NCBI RefSeq assembly: GCF_004125825.1
Contig: NZ_QQWI01000002.1
Coordinates: 1-64,000 of the forward strand
Length of the DNA stretch: 64,000 nucleotides
Reading direction: 5' to 3'
Origin: Fusibacter sp. A1
GTDB lineage: Bacteria > Bacillota > Clostridia > Peptostreptococcales > Acidaminobacteraceae
The position numbers were made by a program, and so were the translations under genes. Below the pieces are notes generated by a model. That model was not told the origin of the DNA and made no database searches. It worked only from the letters and a program-made list of their open reading frames with translations. Numbering within the stretch: position 1 is the first letter of the stretch; every line of letters starts with the position of its first letter. Below are positions 36,542-46,350 of this stretch, piece after piece.

Positions 36542-37774
36542 ATGGCTAAACGTAAAAAAAAGTTAAATAAAGGTAAATTCATGAGTCGCTTGCTCATGAC
36601 GGCTATTTTCGCATATATCGCATATAGCCTGATATTCAGCATGTTTAAGCCGCCTTCTGAACTGATTCAGCTGGTATTTGAGAACGTTCCTATAGAATCG
36701 AGTCACAGAGCGGTCATCATCAGATCGGAGCAGATCGTGAACAGTCCCACAAGCGGTACTTTTACTGCGGATCTGGGTGATGGGGACAGGGTTAAAAATG
36801 GAGAGACGATCGGAAGAATCACGGTTTCTGACGTCGAACCGCTCGCTGAGCAGGTTCAGGCCATTGAAAGCACGGTCGTACTCGTCGATATCCATACGCT
36901 TAAGAGCGAAGCGGATAAGATGTATGCTGAGCTTGTTGAAGCGTTAAAATCAAAGGCTTTCATAGAGGCGAGCGCTCTACAGAGAGAACTTTCCTTCAAA
37001 TTGGACCGCATTCAAAAGGCGATCGACAATGAGAGTAAAAGCGCATTTGAACTGAAAGAGGCCATGGTTTCAGGTACCAGTAAGGTTGATGCCAAGGTGG
37101 GAGATATCCTGCCGATCAGAACGCGGTCTTCGGGGCTGATCTCCTACTATATCGATGGGCAGGAAGCCCAGCTGACGTATGATAACCGGTATCAGATCGC
37201 ATTCGACCAACTGTTCGAAAAAACCTTGACTGCCACAAACACGGCTATCGGACCTGTTAGGTTCGGGACACCGCTTTTCAAGATAGTGAACACGGCTTCA
37301 TGGTATATCGCCTGTGAGGTGAGACTTGAGGATTTTGAACTCTATGGACTAAAATCCAAAGTCACAGTCACACTTCAAGGAGAAAGACTTGAAGGGGTCA
37401 TTGAAGACGTTTTCGAATCCGAGGGCGCTGGAGTACTGATGATAAAAATGTCGCAGCAGTCCAGCAGCATGCACAATTCAAGAACTGTTCAGGTCAACAT
37501 CAAGCGTGATGAGGTCAAAGGACTGAAAGTTCCTAAAGATGCCCTTGTGAACCGAAATGGGTTTCAGGGGGTCTTAAGAGTGGATGTTGATCGAAATACA
37601 TCCTTTGTGCCAGTTGAAATCATTGACGAGGTCGGTGACGATGTGATCGTGCAGGATAGAAGGTTCAGCTATAAAAATGAGGATGGCGACATAGTGGCAA
37701 TGAATACGGTAAGGCATGGAGACCAAATTGTCAGAACGGCAAACAAGTATAGAGAAGGTGAAAAAATTGACTAA
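36542..37774 (+). CDS. HlyD-like membrane protein of the sepF cluster
   Basis: 410 residues: a very basic N-terminus (KRKKKLNKGKF), one TM helix (about 15-35), then an extracellular region with a lipoyl/barrel-sandwich-like segment (IVNSPTSGTFTADLGDGDRVKNGETIG), a short helical hairpin and a C-terminal beta domain. This is the layout of membrane-fusion (HlyD) adaptors, but no ABC partner is nearby. Clostridia often carry such a gene just before yggS-sepF; its role may be envelope- or division-linked. It overlaps yggS by 8 bases. Confidence 0.75.
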   Translation: MAKRKKKLNKGKFMSRLLMTAIFAYIAYSLIFSMFKPPSELIQLVFENVPIESSHRAVIIRSEQIVNSPTSGTFTADLGDGDRVKNGETIGRITVSDVEPLAEQVQAIESTVVLVDIHTLKSEADKMYAELVEALKSKAFIEASALQRELSFKLDRIQKAIDNESKSAFELKEAMVSGTSKVDAKVGDILPIRTRSSGLISYYIDGQEAQLTYDNRYQIAFDQLFEKTLTATNTAIGPVRFGTPLFKIVNTASWYIACEVRLEDFELYGLKSKVTVTLQGERLEGVIEDVFESEGAGVLMIKMSQQSSSMHNSRTVQVNIKRDEVKGLKVPKDALVNRNGFQGVLRVDVDRNTSFVPVEIIDEVGDDVIVQDRRFSYKNEDGDIVAMNTVRHGDQIVRTANKYREGEKID

Positions 37775-38477
37775 GGAACATTCAAACGAGTTTATAGGTC
37801 TTAACTTAAATACAATCAATGAGCGGATCCTCAAAGCTTGTGAGCGGTCGGGAAGAAGCATCAAGGACATTCAACTGGTCGGAGTTTCCAAAACGATCGA
37901 ACCTGACCTGGTCAATGAATCCATAAGGCTTGGAATCACAATGATCGGGGAGAGCAAGCCACAGGAAATCAAACGCAAGTACGACCTGATCGAGGGTGAT
38001 GTCGCCTGGCATATGATCGGTAGCCTGCAGACGAACAAGGTGAAGATGATCATCGACAAGGTGGACCTGATACATACGCTCGATAGGGAAAGACTTGCTG
38101 ACGAGCTTGAAAGGCGCGCGGGTGAAGCAGGAAAGGTCATTCATGCCCTGATACAAATCAACATCGGTGATGAAGGTCAAAAAAGCGGTGTCGCCGTAGA
38201 AGAGGTGGAATCGCTGATAAGGCATATCTCAACCTGTGAACACATTCAAATTGACGGTCTGATGGCGATCGCGCCCTATTTTGAATCCCCTGAGGCTGTA
38301 AGACCATTTTTCAAGAAAATGAAAAGCATTTTTGAAGATGTGAAGAAATTCGAGTATAATAATGTTAATATGTCGATATTATCTATGGGGATGACCCATG
38401 ATTTTGAAGTGGCGATAGAAGAAGGTGCGACAATGGTACGTGTTGGTACTGGTATATACGGCAAAAGGAATTATTAA
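37767..38477 (+). CDS. yggS: PLP homeostasis protein YggS/YlmE
   Basis: About 236 residues with the alanine-racemase-like single-domain fold. The PLP Lys is in VGVSKT, with GESKPQEI, WHMIGSLQTNK and GMTHDFEVAIEEGATMVRVGTGIYG. It buffers pyridoxal phosphate and is not a racemase. The TTG start at 37767 follows GAAGGTG by 6 bases. It belongs to the division-gene cluster with sepF, yggT, ylmH and divIVA. Confidence 0.93.
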   Translation: MTKEHSNEFIGLNLNTINERILKACERSGRSIKDIQLVGVSKTIEPDLVNESIRLGITMIGESKPQEIKRKYDLIEGDVAWHMIGSLQTNKVKMIIDKVDLIHTLDRERLADELERRAGEAGKVIHALIQINIGDEGQKSGVAVEEVESLIRHISTCEHIQIDGLMAIAPYFESPEAVRPFFKKMKSIFEDVKKFEYNNVNMSILSMGMTHDFEVAIEEGATMVRVGTGIYGKRNY

Positions 38478-38488
38478 GGGGGATTCAA

Positions 38489-38986
38489 ATGGCTAAGTCA
38501 TTCGGTGAAAAGTTAAAGTATTTCTGGGGATTTGAAGGCGAAGAGGACGATGTGATGGAAGCGACTTCCGATCAGTCGGAAAATTCTTTAAGCTACAACA
38601 GCTATAGCCCATCATCATCTCAACAACCTGTTTATCCTGTTCAGTCAAAAAACAAAGTGCTCAATATCCATAACAACGCATCCATGAAGATCGAGGTCTT
38701 TCAACCGAAGGTATTCAATGAAGCGGTGGAAATCGTGGACTGCCTACGTTCGAAAAAACCGGTCATCATCAATTTGGAGGCGATCGAACCTGAGCTTGCC
38801 AGAAAAATTTTCGACTTCCTAAGCGGTGCGCTTTGTGCCATCGACGGTAAGGCCGAGAAGATTTCACGCGGAATATTTTTGATGGCTCCAAACAATGTTG
38901 AAGTCAAAGGTAAGATTGAGACAGAAACCATTGCTGAGCATCAAGAGGAAACAATCGAAGATTCGTTATTCAGATTTAAACAATAA
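38489..38986 (+). CDS. sepF: Cell division protein SepF
   Basis: 165 residues. An N-terminal amphipathic membrane-binding segment (MAKSFGEKLKYFWGF), an acidic/Ser-rich linker and the SepF core (IEVFQPKVFNEAVEIVDCLRSKKPVIINLEAI...RKIFDFLSGALCAIDGKAEKIS). It tethers FtsZ to the membrane. Starts 11 bases after yggS. Confidence 0.94.
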   Translation: MAKSFGEKLKYFWGFEGEEDDVMEATSDQSENSLSYNSYSPSSSQQPVYPVQSKNKVLNIHNNASMKIEVFQPKVFNEAVEIVDCLRSKKPVIINLEAIEPELARKIFDFLSGALCAIDGKAEKISRGIFLMAPNNVEVKGKIETETIAEHQEETIEDSLFRFKQ

Positions 38987-38996
38987 GGAGCGCATG

Positions 38997-39269
38997 ATGA
39001 ACTCAATTCAATTTACTATCTACTATTTTACAAATATTATTATAGCCCTTTTGGTCGTCAGAGCGGTGATGTCATGGGTCGTAAAAGATTGGAGCCAGCA
39101 GTTTCCACAATTGATTCTTAAGATGACAGAACCGATTCTTGCTCCGATGAAGATGCTCTTTGCCAGATTCGGACTGAATCGGTCTGGAATCGATTTTTCC
39201 TTTATCGCGACGTTTTTCGCCATACAGATGATCAGTAGCTTTCTCATCGGTCTATTCGGCGGGTACTGA
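38997..39269 (+). CDS. yggT: YggT/YlmG family membrane protein
   Basis: 90 residues with two hydrophobic segments (about 8-28 and 66-88) and the family motif RAVMSW...QLILKMTEPILAPMK. Conserved in division clusters; precise function unsettled. ATG at 38997 chosen for six-base spacing from AAGGAG (an adjacent ATG is at 38994). Confidence 0.9.
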   Translation: MNSIQFTIYYFTNIIIALLVVRAVMSWVVKDWSQQFPQLILKMTEPILAPMKMLFARFGLNRSGIDFSFIATFFAIQMISSFLIGLFGGY

Positions 39270-39271
39270 TC

Positions 39272-40072
39272 ATGACGGAGTTCGGTCAGTATAAGAAATA
39301 TCTCGAACAGATCAAAGCCCAGGACCATGTCGTCATTTCGGTTACTCGAATGATGGAGGCTCTGGGAAAATGCGAGAAGTATCATGAAATGCAGTATACA
39401 CAGTTCAATGATCCCGAGTCGGTTCAGGTCGGGCTGTCGGTGATCGGCAACCGTGAGGTGAGCCTACGCAGTTTTGGCGGTTATGAGGATGCGGAATATG
39501 AAGTGGTAGGGTTTTTCCCTCCCTTTAGCGATGCCAGTGAGGAAGCGTTTCCCATTTCCCTTGTTCAGCTCGACTATGCCAAACAGTTCGGTGCGATTGA
39601 ACATAAGGATGTGCTTGGCACACTCATTTCGATCGGAATTGAGAGAAAAATGTTCGGCGACATCCTGATCCATGACGGTTTTGTGCAGATGTTCGTGCTT
39701 AAGACGATGGTACCTGTCTTGAAAACTCAGCTGACAAAAATCAGAAATCACGGTGTTACTGTAAATGAGATTCCTTTAGCTGAGTTTGTGGAGCCGGTTC
39801 TTGAAAAAAAGGTCATGACTTTTTCTGTCGCGTCCCTAAGGCTGGATGCGATCATCTCAGGCGCCTTCAACATGTCAAGGGCAAAGGCTATCGGACTGAT
39901 TAAGGCGGGTAGGGTGAAATGCAACTACTCCATCTGTGAAAAGACCGATATTCAGATGCAAAGCGGCGATATGATCAGTGTGAGACGGTTTGGAAGATTT
40001 TATGTAAACGAGGTTCTTGGTATTTCTAAAAAAGGCAAATTGAGACTTAGCGGAGAAAGAATTGCTAGATAG
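39272..40072 (+). CDS. ylmH: S4-domain RNA-binding protein YlmH
   Basis: 266 residues: an N-terminal domain, then a C-terminal S4 RNA-binding domain (SVASLRLDAIISGAFNMSRAKAIGLIKAGRVKCN). In Bacillus YlmH binds 50S-peptidyl-tRNA complexes in a rescue pathway parallel to RqcH, which is also encoded in this window. It starts 2 bases after yggT. Confidence 0.92.
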   Translation: MTEFGQYKKYLEQIKAQDHVVISVTRMMEALGKCEKYHEMQYTQFNDPESVQVGLSVIGNREVSLRSFGGYEDAEYEVVGFFPPFSDASEEAFPISLVQLDYAKQFGAIEHKDVLGTLISIGIERKMFGDILIHDGFVQMFVLKTMVPVLKTQLTKIRNHGVTVNEIPLAEFVEPVLEKKVMTFSVASLRLDAIISGAFNMSRAKAIGLIKAGRVKCNYSICEKTDIQMQSGDMISVRRFGRFYVNEVLGISKKGKLRLSGERIAR

Positions 40073-40080
40073 GGGATGCG

Positions 40081-40533
40081 ATGATTACACCACTGGACGT
40101 GCAAAAAAAAGATTTTTCCAAGGGTATTAGAGGATATAGCGAGAGGGAAGTCAACGAGTACCTGATTCAAATCGCTGACACTCTGGAAACGCATATCAAT
40201 GAAAAGGCCGATCTGAAAGAACGCATCATGCGTATCGAAGAGGACGTCAACAAATACAGGGCGATCGAGTCGACCCTTTCAGAAACATTGGTGCTTGCAA
40301 AAAAAACATCTGACGACCTGATAAGCACTGCAAAACGTGAAGCGGAGTCCATCGTCAAAGACGCCGAAATCACAGCTAAGGCGAAGGTGGAAGCCGCCAA
40401 CAGGCAAATCGCCGAAATGAATGAGCAGAGAATGCATATGGAAAAAGACCTTGAAGCCTTTAGGCTCAGGATTGAATCCATGCTCAGAGCACAGCTTAGT
40501 GTCGTTGAAAATTATGCTGTTGACTTGAAGTAA
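40081..40533 (+). CDS. divIVA: DivIVA-type cell division protein
   Basis: 150 residues. The N-terminal membrane-binding motif (MITPLDVQKKDFSKGIRGYSEREVNEYL) and long coiled coil are characteristic. It marks poles and division sites. Last gene of the cluster; the ileS promoter lies over its 3' end. Confidence 0.94.
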   Translation: MITPLDVQKKDFSKGIRGYSEREVNEYLIQIADTLETHINEKADLKERIMRIEEDVNKYRAIESTLSETLVLAKKTSDDLISTAKREAESIVKDAEITAKAKVEAANRQIAEMNEQRMHMEKDLEAFRLRIESMLRAQLSVVENYAVDLK

Positions 40534-40548
40534 GTTAAGGCATATAAT
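40520..40548 (+). promoter_or_regulatory. Promoter of the T-box ileS transcript
   Basis: TTGACT (40520-40525), a 17-base spacer, TATAAT (40543-40548), inside and just after the divIVA 3' end. Confidence 0.8.
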
Positions 40549-40580
40549 AAATTAAATCGGGTGAGAGCCCATCATAAAAA

Positions 40581-40810
40581 GCGTTGACTAGGAGAGTAAG
40601 TTGTTAGATTCTTTAAGAGAGCCAGTGGTAGGTGCGAACTGGTAGAGGATAGCGACCGAAGATCACCTATGAGCTGTGATGCCGAACTAAGTAAGTGTCA
40701 CCGGTGATGTGCCGTTAAAACAATGAAGTGACTCCGGGTGTGCCTTGGAGTAATTAGGGTGGTACCGCGTTAACACGTCCCTGAGCAAATGATGCTCAGG
40801 GACTTTTTTA
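40581..40810 (+). promoter_or_regulatory. T-box riboswitch (tRNA-Ile sensing)
   Basis: The leader contains the T-box core AGGGTGGTACCGCG (40756-40769). A terminator follows: GTCCCTGAGC/GCTCAGGGAC (40777-40786, 40794-40803) and T6. The Stem I region holds GAAGATCACC with ATC (40662-40664), the predicted Ile specifier codon. Uncharged tRNA-Ile pairs with the specifier and T-box, stabilising the antiterminator and turning ileS on. Together with the RBS region it fills the 388-base gap between divIVA and ileS. The 5' boundary is approximate. Confidence 0.95.
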
Positions 40811-40921
40811 TTTTGCGGGCATAGGTTTTTCAAATATGAGCTTATAGGTTCAAAATTCAGCAGGTAGGTTACAAAGGAGTGTTGACTTCACTTCTTTTAA
40901 AATGATTTAGGAGGAAACAAA

Positions 40922-43900
40922 ATGGCATATCAAGAGTTAAGACAAGGCCCCGTAGCTGCAAGTGAAGCTAAAACGGTCGCCTATTGGAATGAAATCGATC
41001 TTCTCCATAAGAGCGTGGAATCGAGAGAGGGCAAAGAATCGTTCGTGTTCTTTGAAGGACCGCCGACTGCGAATGGCCGTCCTGGAATCCACCATGTACT
41101 GGCACGTGCGCTAAAGGATGCCGTTTGTCGTTTTAAGACCATGGAAGGCTATCAGGTAAAGCGTAAGGCCGGTTGGGACACTCACGGTCTTCCTGTCGAG
41201 ATCGAAGTGGAAAAAAGAATCGGTCTGGCTGACAAGCAGGCGATCGAATCTTACGGTATCGACAAGTTCAACAAGGCTTGCCGCGATTCCGTGTTCGAAT
41301 ACGAAGGCTTATGGAGAGATATGACAGAGCAGATGGCTTACCTTGTCGATCTTGACAATCCCTACATCACGCTTGACAACCAGTATATCGAATCTGTATG
41401 GTGGATCCTTAACAAGTTCTTCAAAGAAGATTACATCTATGAAGGCCACAAGATACTGCCTTACTGCCCAAGATGCGGAACGGGTCTTGCTTCACATGAG
41501 GTGGCTCAAGGTTATATCGAAAAGAAAACAAACACCGTAGTCGTTAAATTCAAAGTCGTCGATAAGGACGAGTACTTCCTGGTTTGGACGACGACTCCAT
41601 GGACACTTGCTGCGAATGTGGCGCTTACTGTGAATCCTAATGAAACTTATTTGAAAGTGAAATTTGAAGATACGGTATATTATGTTGAAAAGACGCTTTC
41701 ATCAAAAGTCATCGACGGTGACTTTGAAGTGCTTGAGACACTAAAGGGCAGCGACCTTGAACATATCAGATATGAGCAGATCATGCCTTTTGCGACACCT
41801 GATAAGGATTGTTTCTACGTCACGTGCGGTGATTACGTCACCACAGAAGACGGTACCGGTATTGTCCATACGGCTCCTGCCTTTGGTGAGGACGACTACA
41901 ACTTAGGACTTAAATACGGCTTGCCTGTACTGCAGCCGGTCAATGAGGAAGGCAAGTACACGACGACTCCTTGGGAAGGCAAGTTTGTCATGGACCCGGA
42001 AGTCGATGTGGATATCATCAAATGGCTTGCGGTGGAAGGCAAACTCTTCAGCAAACAAAGAATCGATCACAACTATCCTCACTGCTGGAGATGTAAGACG
42101 CCTCTGCTTTATTATGCGAAGCCGAGCTGGTACATCGAAATGACAAGACTGAAAGATCAACTCATAGAAAACAACAACTCAGTGAACTGGTATCCTTCTT
42201 ACGTCGGTGAGAAGCGTTTCGGCAACTGGCTTGAAAATCTGAACGATTGGGCGATTTCTAGAAGCAGATACTGGGGAACCCCGCTCAACATCTGGAGATG
42301 TGAATGTGGCGAGCTCGATTCTGTCGGATCTATCCAAGAATTAAAGGACAGAGCGATCGAAGAGATCAGCCTCGATATCGACCTTCATCGTCCGGAAGTG
42401 GATAACGTGCACTTGAAATGTGAAAAATGTTCCGGTTCGATGACTAGAGTACCTGATGTTATCGACTGCTGGTTCGACTCGGGAGCGATGCCGTTTGCAC
42501 AGCACCACTACCCATTTGAAAACAAAGAGAACTTCGACGAGCTATACCCTGCAGACTTCATCTGTGAAGGAATCGACCAGACACGTGGATGGTTCTACTC
42601 CTTGATCGCCATTTCGACATTTGTGATGGGTAAGTCGCCATATAAAAACGTGTTAGTCAACGATATGGTACTCGACAAATACGGCAAGAAGATGTCCAAG
42701 TCAAAAGGAAACGGCGTAGATGCGTTCGAGCTTCTTAGTAAGTACGGCGCGGATGCGACACGCTGGTACATGTACTATGTCTCTCCTGCATGGCAGCCTA
42801 CTAAATTTGACGAAGACGGCCTCAAGGATATCAGCTCTAAGTTCTTCGGCACACTGAAGAACTCCTATACCTTCTTCACATTGTATGCCAACACAGACGG
42901 ACTCGATGTAAAAGCGTTCGATGTTCCTGTCGGTGAAAGACCTGAAATCGACAGATGGTTGCTTTCTAAACTCAACAAGGTGGTCAAAGCGGTAAATGAG
43001 GATCTTGCAATTTTCGACCTAACAAAAGCGGTCAGAAAAATTCAGGAGTTTGTCGTTGAAGATTTATCGAACTGGTACATCAGACGTTCAAGAAGAAGAT
43101 TCTGGGCGACTGAGCTTACGGACGACAAAAAGTCGGTTTATAAAACGACTTATGAAGTACTTGAGACGGTTTCTCGACTGATCGCGCCATTTGCGCCATT
43201 TATCAGTGAAGAGATCTATAGCAATCTTGTTGGTGGTGAATCAGTCCATCTGGCAGAGTATCCGAAAGCGGACCTTTCGCTTATCAGTGAGGCTACTGAA
43301 AGCAGAATGGACCTTGTGCGTGAGCTTGTCGGTCTTGGACGTGCGGCTAGGGAAGCTGTGAAAATCAAGGTAAGACAACCGATCGCCAAAGTCATGGTGG
43401 ATGGAGCTCACGAAGCGCTGATCAGCGATCTTGTGGACCTGATCAAGGAAGAACTGAATGTCAAAGAGGTAGTGTTTGAAGACAACCTTGCGACTTATAT
43501 GGACTTTACACTGAAGCCGAACTTTAAAGTCTGCGGACCTCTTCTAGGTAAGAACATGGGTGCGTTCAATAAGGCGCTGTCAGGCCTTGACGCTTCTGTA
43601 TGGGCACCGAAAATGCAAGCTGGAGAAAGCATCGAGCTTGACATCGCGGGAGAAGCCTTCACTTGCAGCGCGGAGCATGTCGATGTGAGAATCGCAGCGA
43701 AAGACGGATTTACAGTGGAAATGGCAAACAACCTCTTCATGATCCTAGATACGACACTTACAGAAGACCTGATTACAGAAGGGTTTGCTAGGGAGTTCGT
43801 ATCAAGAATCCAACAGATGCGTAAGTCAAACGGATTTGAAGTGGCTGATAACATCAAGATCCACTACAATTCGACACAAGTGTTCGAATCGGCAGTTTCT

Positions 43901-44023
43901 GAGTTTGCAGAGTATATCAAGGGTGAGACGCTTACGGTGTCGCTTGAGAATACCACAGAAGGTGAATTCGAGACATTCGAGCTAAACGGTGAAGAAACAA
44001 ATATCAGAGTGATGAAAGCATAA
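40922..44023 (+). CDS. ileS: Isoleucyl-tRNA synthetase
   Basis: 1033 residues, class I synthetase. The HIGH-type motif is GRPGIHH (in PPTANGRPGIHHVL), KMSKS is intact (GKKMSKSKGN), and an editing domain follows the tRNA path signature WTTTPWTLAANVAL. Length and motif variants suit the longer type 2 (eukaryote-like) IleS, a form usually insensitive to mupirocin; that trait is inferred. Preceded by AGGAGG and the T-box leader. Confidence 0.97.
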   Translation: MAYQELRQGPVAASEAKTVAYWNEIDLLHKSVESREGKESFVFFEGPPTANGRPGIHHVLARALKDAVCRFKTMEGYQVKRKAGWDTHGLPVEIEVEKRIGLADKQAIESYGIDKFNKACRDSVFEYEGLWRDMTEQMAYLVDLDNPYITLDNQYIESVWWILNKFFKEDYIYEGHKILPYCPRCGTGLASHEVAQGYIEKKTNTVVVKFKVVDKDEYFLVWTTTPWTLAANVALTVNPNETYLKVKFEDTVYYVEKTLSSKVIDGDFEVLETLKGSDLEHIRYEQIMPFATPDKDCFYVTCGDYVTTEDGTGIVHTAPAFGEDDYNLGLKYGLPVLQPVNEEGKYTTTPWEGKFVMDPEVDVDIIKWLAVEGKLFSKQRIDHNYPHCWRCKTPLLYYAKPSWYIEMTRLKDQLIENNNSVNWYPSYVGEKRFGNWLENLNDWAISRSRYWGTPLNIWRCECGELDSVGSIQELKDRAIEEISLDIDLHRPEVDNVHLKCEKCSGSMTRVPDVIDCWFDSGAMPFAQHHYPFENKENFDELYPADFICEGIDQTRGWFYSLIAISTFVMGKSPYKNVLVNDMVLDKYGKKMSKSKGNGVDAFELLSKYGADATRWYMYYVSPAWQPTKFDEDGLKDISSKFFGTLKNSYTFFTLYANTDGLDVKAFDVPVGERPEIDRWLLSKLNKVVKAVNEDLAIFDLTKAVRKIQEFVVEDLSNWYIRRSRRRFWATELTDDKKSVYKTTYEVLETVSRLIAPFAPFISEEIYSNLVGGESVHLAEYPKADLSLISEATESRMDLVRELVGLGRAAREAVKIKVRQPIAKVMVDGAHEALISDLVDLIKEELNVKEVVFEDNLATYMDFTLKPNFKVCGPLLGKNMGAFNKALSGLDASVWAPKMQAGESIELDIAGEAFTCSAEHVDVRIAAKDGFTVEMANNLFMILDTTLTEDLITEGFAREFVSRIQQMRKSNGFEVADNIKIHYNSTQVFESAVSEFAEYIKGETLTVSLENTTEGEFETFELNGEETNIRVMKA

Positions 44024-44026
44024 ATC

Positions 44027-44055
44027 AAAAGCCGACCCAATTTGGGTCGGCTTTT
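44027..44055 (+). terminator. Rho-independent terminator after ileS
   Basis: AAAAGCCGACCCAA pairs with TTGGGTCGGCTTTT, with a further T5 shortly downstream. Confidence 0.92.
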
Positions 44056-44072
44056 AGCTTTTTAAAAAAGTA

Positions 44073-44081
44073 TGATATAAT
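44073..44081 (+). promoter_or_regulatory. Extended -10 promoter for mtnN-rluD-pyrR
   Basis: TGATATAAT (TATAAT at 44076-44081), 63 bases before the mtnN start. Confidence 0.55.
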
Positions 44082-44144
44082 GATACTTCAAAAGTGAAAT
44101 TAGCGAAAAAACCAATAAAGGCAATGGATAAGGGAGAGAGACAC

Positions 44145-44840
44145 ATGAAAATTGGAATTATCGGTGCGATGGATTATGAAATTACACTATTGATTGAAGC
44201 GATGACAGAAGTTGAGACAAAATGTATTGCGGGACGAGAGTATCATAAGGGCCTCTTGATGGGTAAATCCGTCGTTGCGGTGGTTTCTGGAATAGGAAAG
44301 GTAAACGCTGCACTTTGCGCTCAAATCCTCGTGTCGGAATTTGAGGTCACACATGTGATCAATACAGGTGTATCAGGCGCTGTCAAAGACCATCTTGAAG
44401 TGGGCGATACGGTGATTTCAATAGATCTGTTAGAACATGACATGGACGCGACAGGCTTCGGTTACGAATACGGGCAGATTCCAGGTATGGATCAGTGGAT
44501 CTTCGTAGCGGACGAGAAGTTAAGAAAACTAGCTTACGAGGCGGCCAAGCACGAAATCAAGGACCACGCTGTCTACGAAGGAAGAATCGTGACAGGCGAC
44601 CAGTTTGTGTCGTCGATGGAAAGAAAAGATTTTCTGCTAAACCAGTTCAATGCGGACACGACTGAAATGGAAGGCGCTGCAATCGCGCACGTTTGTCACG
44701 TCAACAAGGTGCCCTTTGTCATCATACGCGCGATGAGCGACAAGGCGGATGGATCTGCACATGTGAATTTTGAAGAGTTCGGTCGTCAATCAGCGATCAA
44801 TTCTTCAAAAATCGTACTTGATATGATGAAAGGTTTATAG
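44145..44840 (+). CDS. mtnN: 5'-methylthioadenosine/S-adenosylhomocysteine nucleosidase
   Basis: 231 residues of the PNP/MTAN fold. The motifs VINTGVSGA, TGDQFV and TEMEGAAIAHVC...RAMSDKADG give the catalytic Asp and Glu. It recycles MTA and SAH from polyamine and methylation reactions. The ATG at 44145 has GGGAGAG upstream; the frame runs upstream to 44094 but lacks a ribosome site. rluD starts on the next base. Confidence 0.95.
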   Translation: MKIGIIGAMDYEITLLIEAMTEVETKCIAGREYHKGLLMGKSVVAVVSGIGKVNAALCAQILVSEFEVTHVINTGVSGAVKDHLEVGDTVISIDLLEHDMDATGFGYEYGQIPGMDQWIFVADEKLRKLAYEAAKHEIKDHAVYEGRIVTGDQFVSSMERKDFLLNQFNADTTEMEGAAIAHVCHVNKVPFVIIRAMSDKADGSAHVNFEEFGRQSAINSSKIVLDMMKGL

Positions 44841-45752
44841 ATGGAACGTATAGAATTTAATGTGGAAGAGGAAGATCAGGGCATCCGTATCGATCAGTAC
44901 CTGACAGATGCGATGGATGGGGTATCGAGAAGCCGGGTTCAGAAATGGATCAAGCAGGGAGCGATCACCACACAGACGGGAAAATCCATCAAGAAGAATT
45001 ATATCCTGACCTTAGGCGATACCATCACAGTGGAGGTTCCTGAACCTGAAGTTTGGAAAATCGAGCCCGAGCAGATGGAGCTTGAAATCATCTATGAGGA
45101 TAGCGATGTGATCGTTGTGAACAAGCCCAAAGGTCTAGTCGTTCATCCGGCGCCCGGAAATTATACAGGCACCCTTGTGAACGGCCTGATGTACCATATA
45201 AAGGACCTGTCGGACATCGGCGGCGTCATAAGACCTGGGATCGTCCACAGGATCGACAAGGATACCACAGGGCTTCTCATGGTCGCAAAGAACAATAAGG
45301 CGCATGAGTCCTTATCGGCTCAACTGAAAGACCATAGTGTCGAGCGAAGGTATTACGCGATCGTGCACGGAGGATTTTCAAACGATGCGGGTACGATCGA
45401 CAAACCCATCGGCAGGCATCCTAAAAACAGGCTCAAACAAGCTGTCACAGAAATCAACAGCAAGCATGCCATCACCCACTATGAGGTGATTGAACGTTTG
45501 CAGTCCTATACGCTGATCAGCTGCAGGCTGGAAACAGGAAGGACCCATCAGATCAGAGTGCATATGGCGAGTATCGGCCATCCGCTTCTGGGTGACCCTT
45601 TGTATGGGGTTCGTAAAGAAAAGATGAAGCTTTCAGGGCAGCTCCTGCATGCTGAGACCTTGGGTTTCGATCATCCGACAACAGGAGCCCGAATGGTGTT
45701 TCAGGCGCCGCTGCCTGAGCGATTTGTAAATATACTAGAAAAATTGAGGTAG
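44841..45752 (+). CDS. rluD: RluA-family 23S rRNA pseudouridine synthase (RluD-like)
   Basis: 303 residues: an N-terminal S4 domain ([26 protein letters not shown]), then the catalytic domain with [15 protein letters not shown] (catalytic Asp) and [20 protein letters not shown]. In many Firmicutes this gene follows lspA; here mtnN takes that place. Exact target uridines cannot be told from sequence alone. Confidence 0.92.
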   Translation: MERIEFNVEEEDQGIRIDQYLTDAMDGVSRSRVQKWIKQGAITTQTGKSIKKNYILTLGDTITVEVPEPEVWKIEPEQMELEIIYEDSDVIVVNKPKGLVVHPAPGNYTGTLVNGLMYHIKDLSDIGGVIRPGIVHRIDKDTTGLLMVAKNNKAHESLSAQLKDHSVERRYYAIVHGGFSNDAGTIDKPIGRHPKNRLKQAVTEINSKHAITHYEVIERLQSYTLISCRLETGRTHQIRVHMASIGHPLLGDPLYGVRKEKMKLSGQLLHAETLGFDHPTTGARMVFQAPLPERFVNILEKLR

Positions 45753-45756
45753 ACAA

Positions 45757-46290
45757 ATGGACTTTAAAGCTCAAATACTCGATGAAAAAGGAATAAAGCG
45801 TGCTTTGACAAGGCTTGCTCATGAGATTATCGAAAAGAACAAGGGCGTCGACGACGTCGTTCTCGTCGGTATTCTTTCCAGGGGTGTGCCGATCGCCTAT
45901 GAGATTGCCGATCAAATTGAGAAAATTGAAGCGGTCAAAGTCTCGGTCGGCTCGATTGACATCACCCTCTATAGGGATGACCTATCGGAAGTCTCAGAAG
46001 ACGCCATCGTTTCAGAAACGGCGATCGATGTAGATTTGAAGGATAAGACCGTCGTGCTGGTGGATGATGTTATTTACACAGGAAGAACGGTCAGGGCGGC
46101 GCTGGATGCCGTCATCGACAGGGGAAGACCCAAGTCGATCCAACTTGCCGTCTTGATCGATAGGGGCCACCGTGAACTCCCGATTCGTGCCGATTACGTC
46201 GGGAAGAATGTTCCGACAAGTAAAAAGGAAAATATTCACGTGAAAGTCAAGAGTATCGACGGCGAAAACGCAGTCGAGATTTACGAGTAG
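45757..46290 (+). CDS. pyrR: PyrR bifunctional pyrimidine regulator/uracil phosphoribosyltransferase
   Basis: 177 residues, PRTase fold, with the PRPP motif [20 protein letters not shown]. In Firmicutes PyrR-UMP binds pyr mRNA leaders to attenuate transcription. No pyr genes or anti-antiterminator leader lie here, so any regulation would act elsewhere. Four bases after rluD. Confidence 0.95.
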   Translation: MDFKAQILDEKGIKRALTRLAHEIIEKNKGVDDVVLVGILSRGVPIAYEIADQIEKIEAVKVSVGSIDITLYRDDLSEVSEDAIVSETAIDVDLKDKTVVLVDDVIYTGRTVRAALDAVIDRGRPKSIQLAVLIDRGHRELPIRADYVGKNVPTSKKENIHVKVKSIDGENAVEIYE

Positions 46291-46313
46291 AAATAGGATC
46301 TGAACCCAATAGA

Positions 46314-46350
46314 AAAGCACTAAAGTCTTCTGACAAGACTTTAGTGCTTT
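46314..46350. terminator. Bidirectional terminator between pyrR and HD-GYP gene
   Basis: AAAGCACTAAAGTCTT and AAGACTTTAGTGCTTT (16-bp stem, 5-base loop). It overlaps the stop of the minus-strand gene and can serve both convergent transcripts. Confidence 0.88.
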
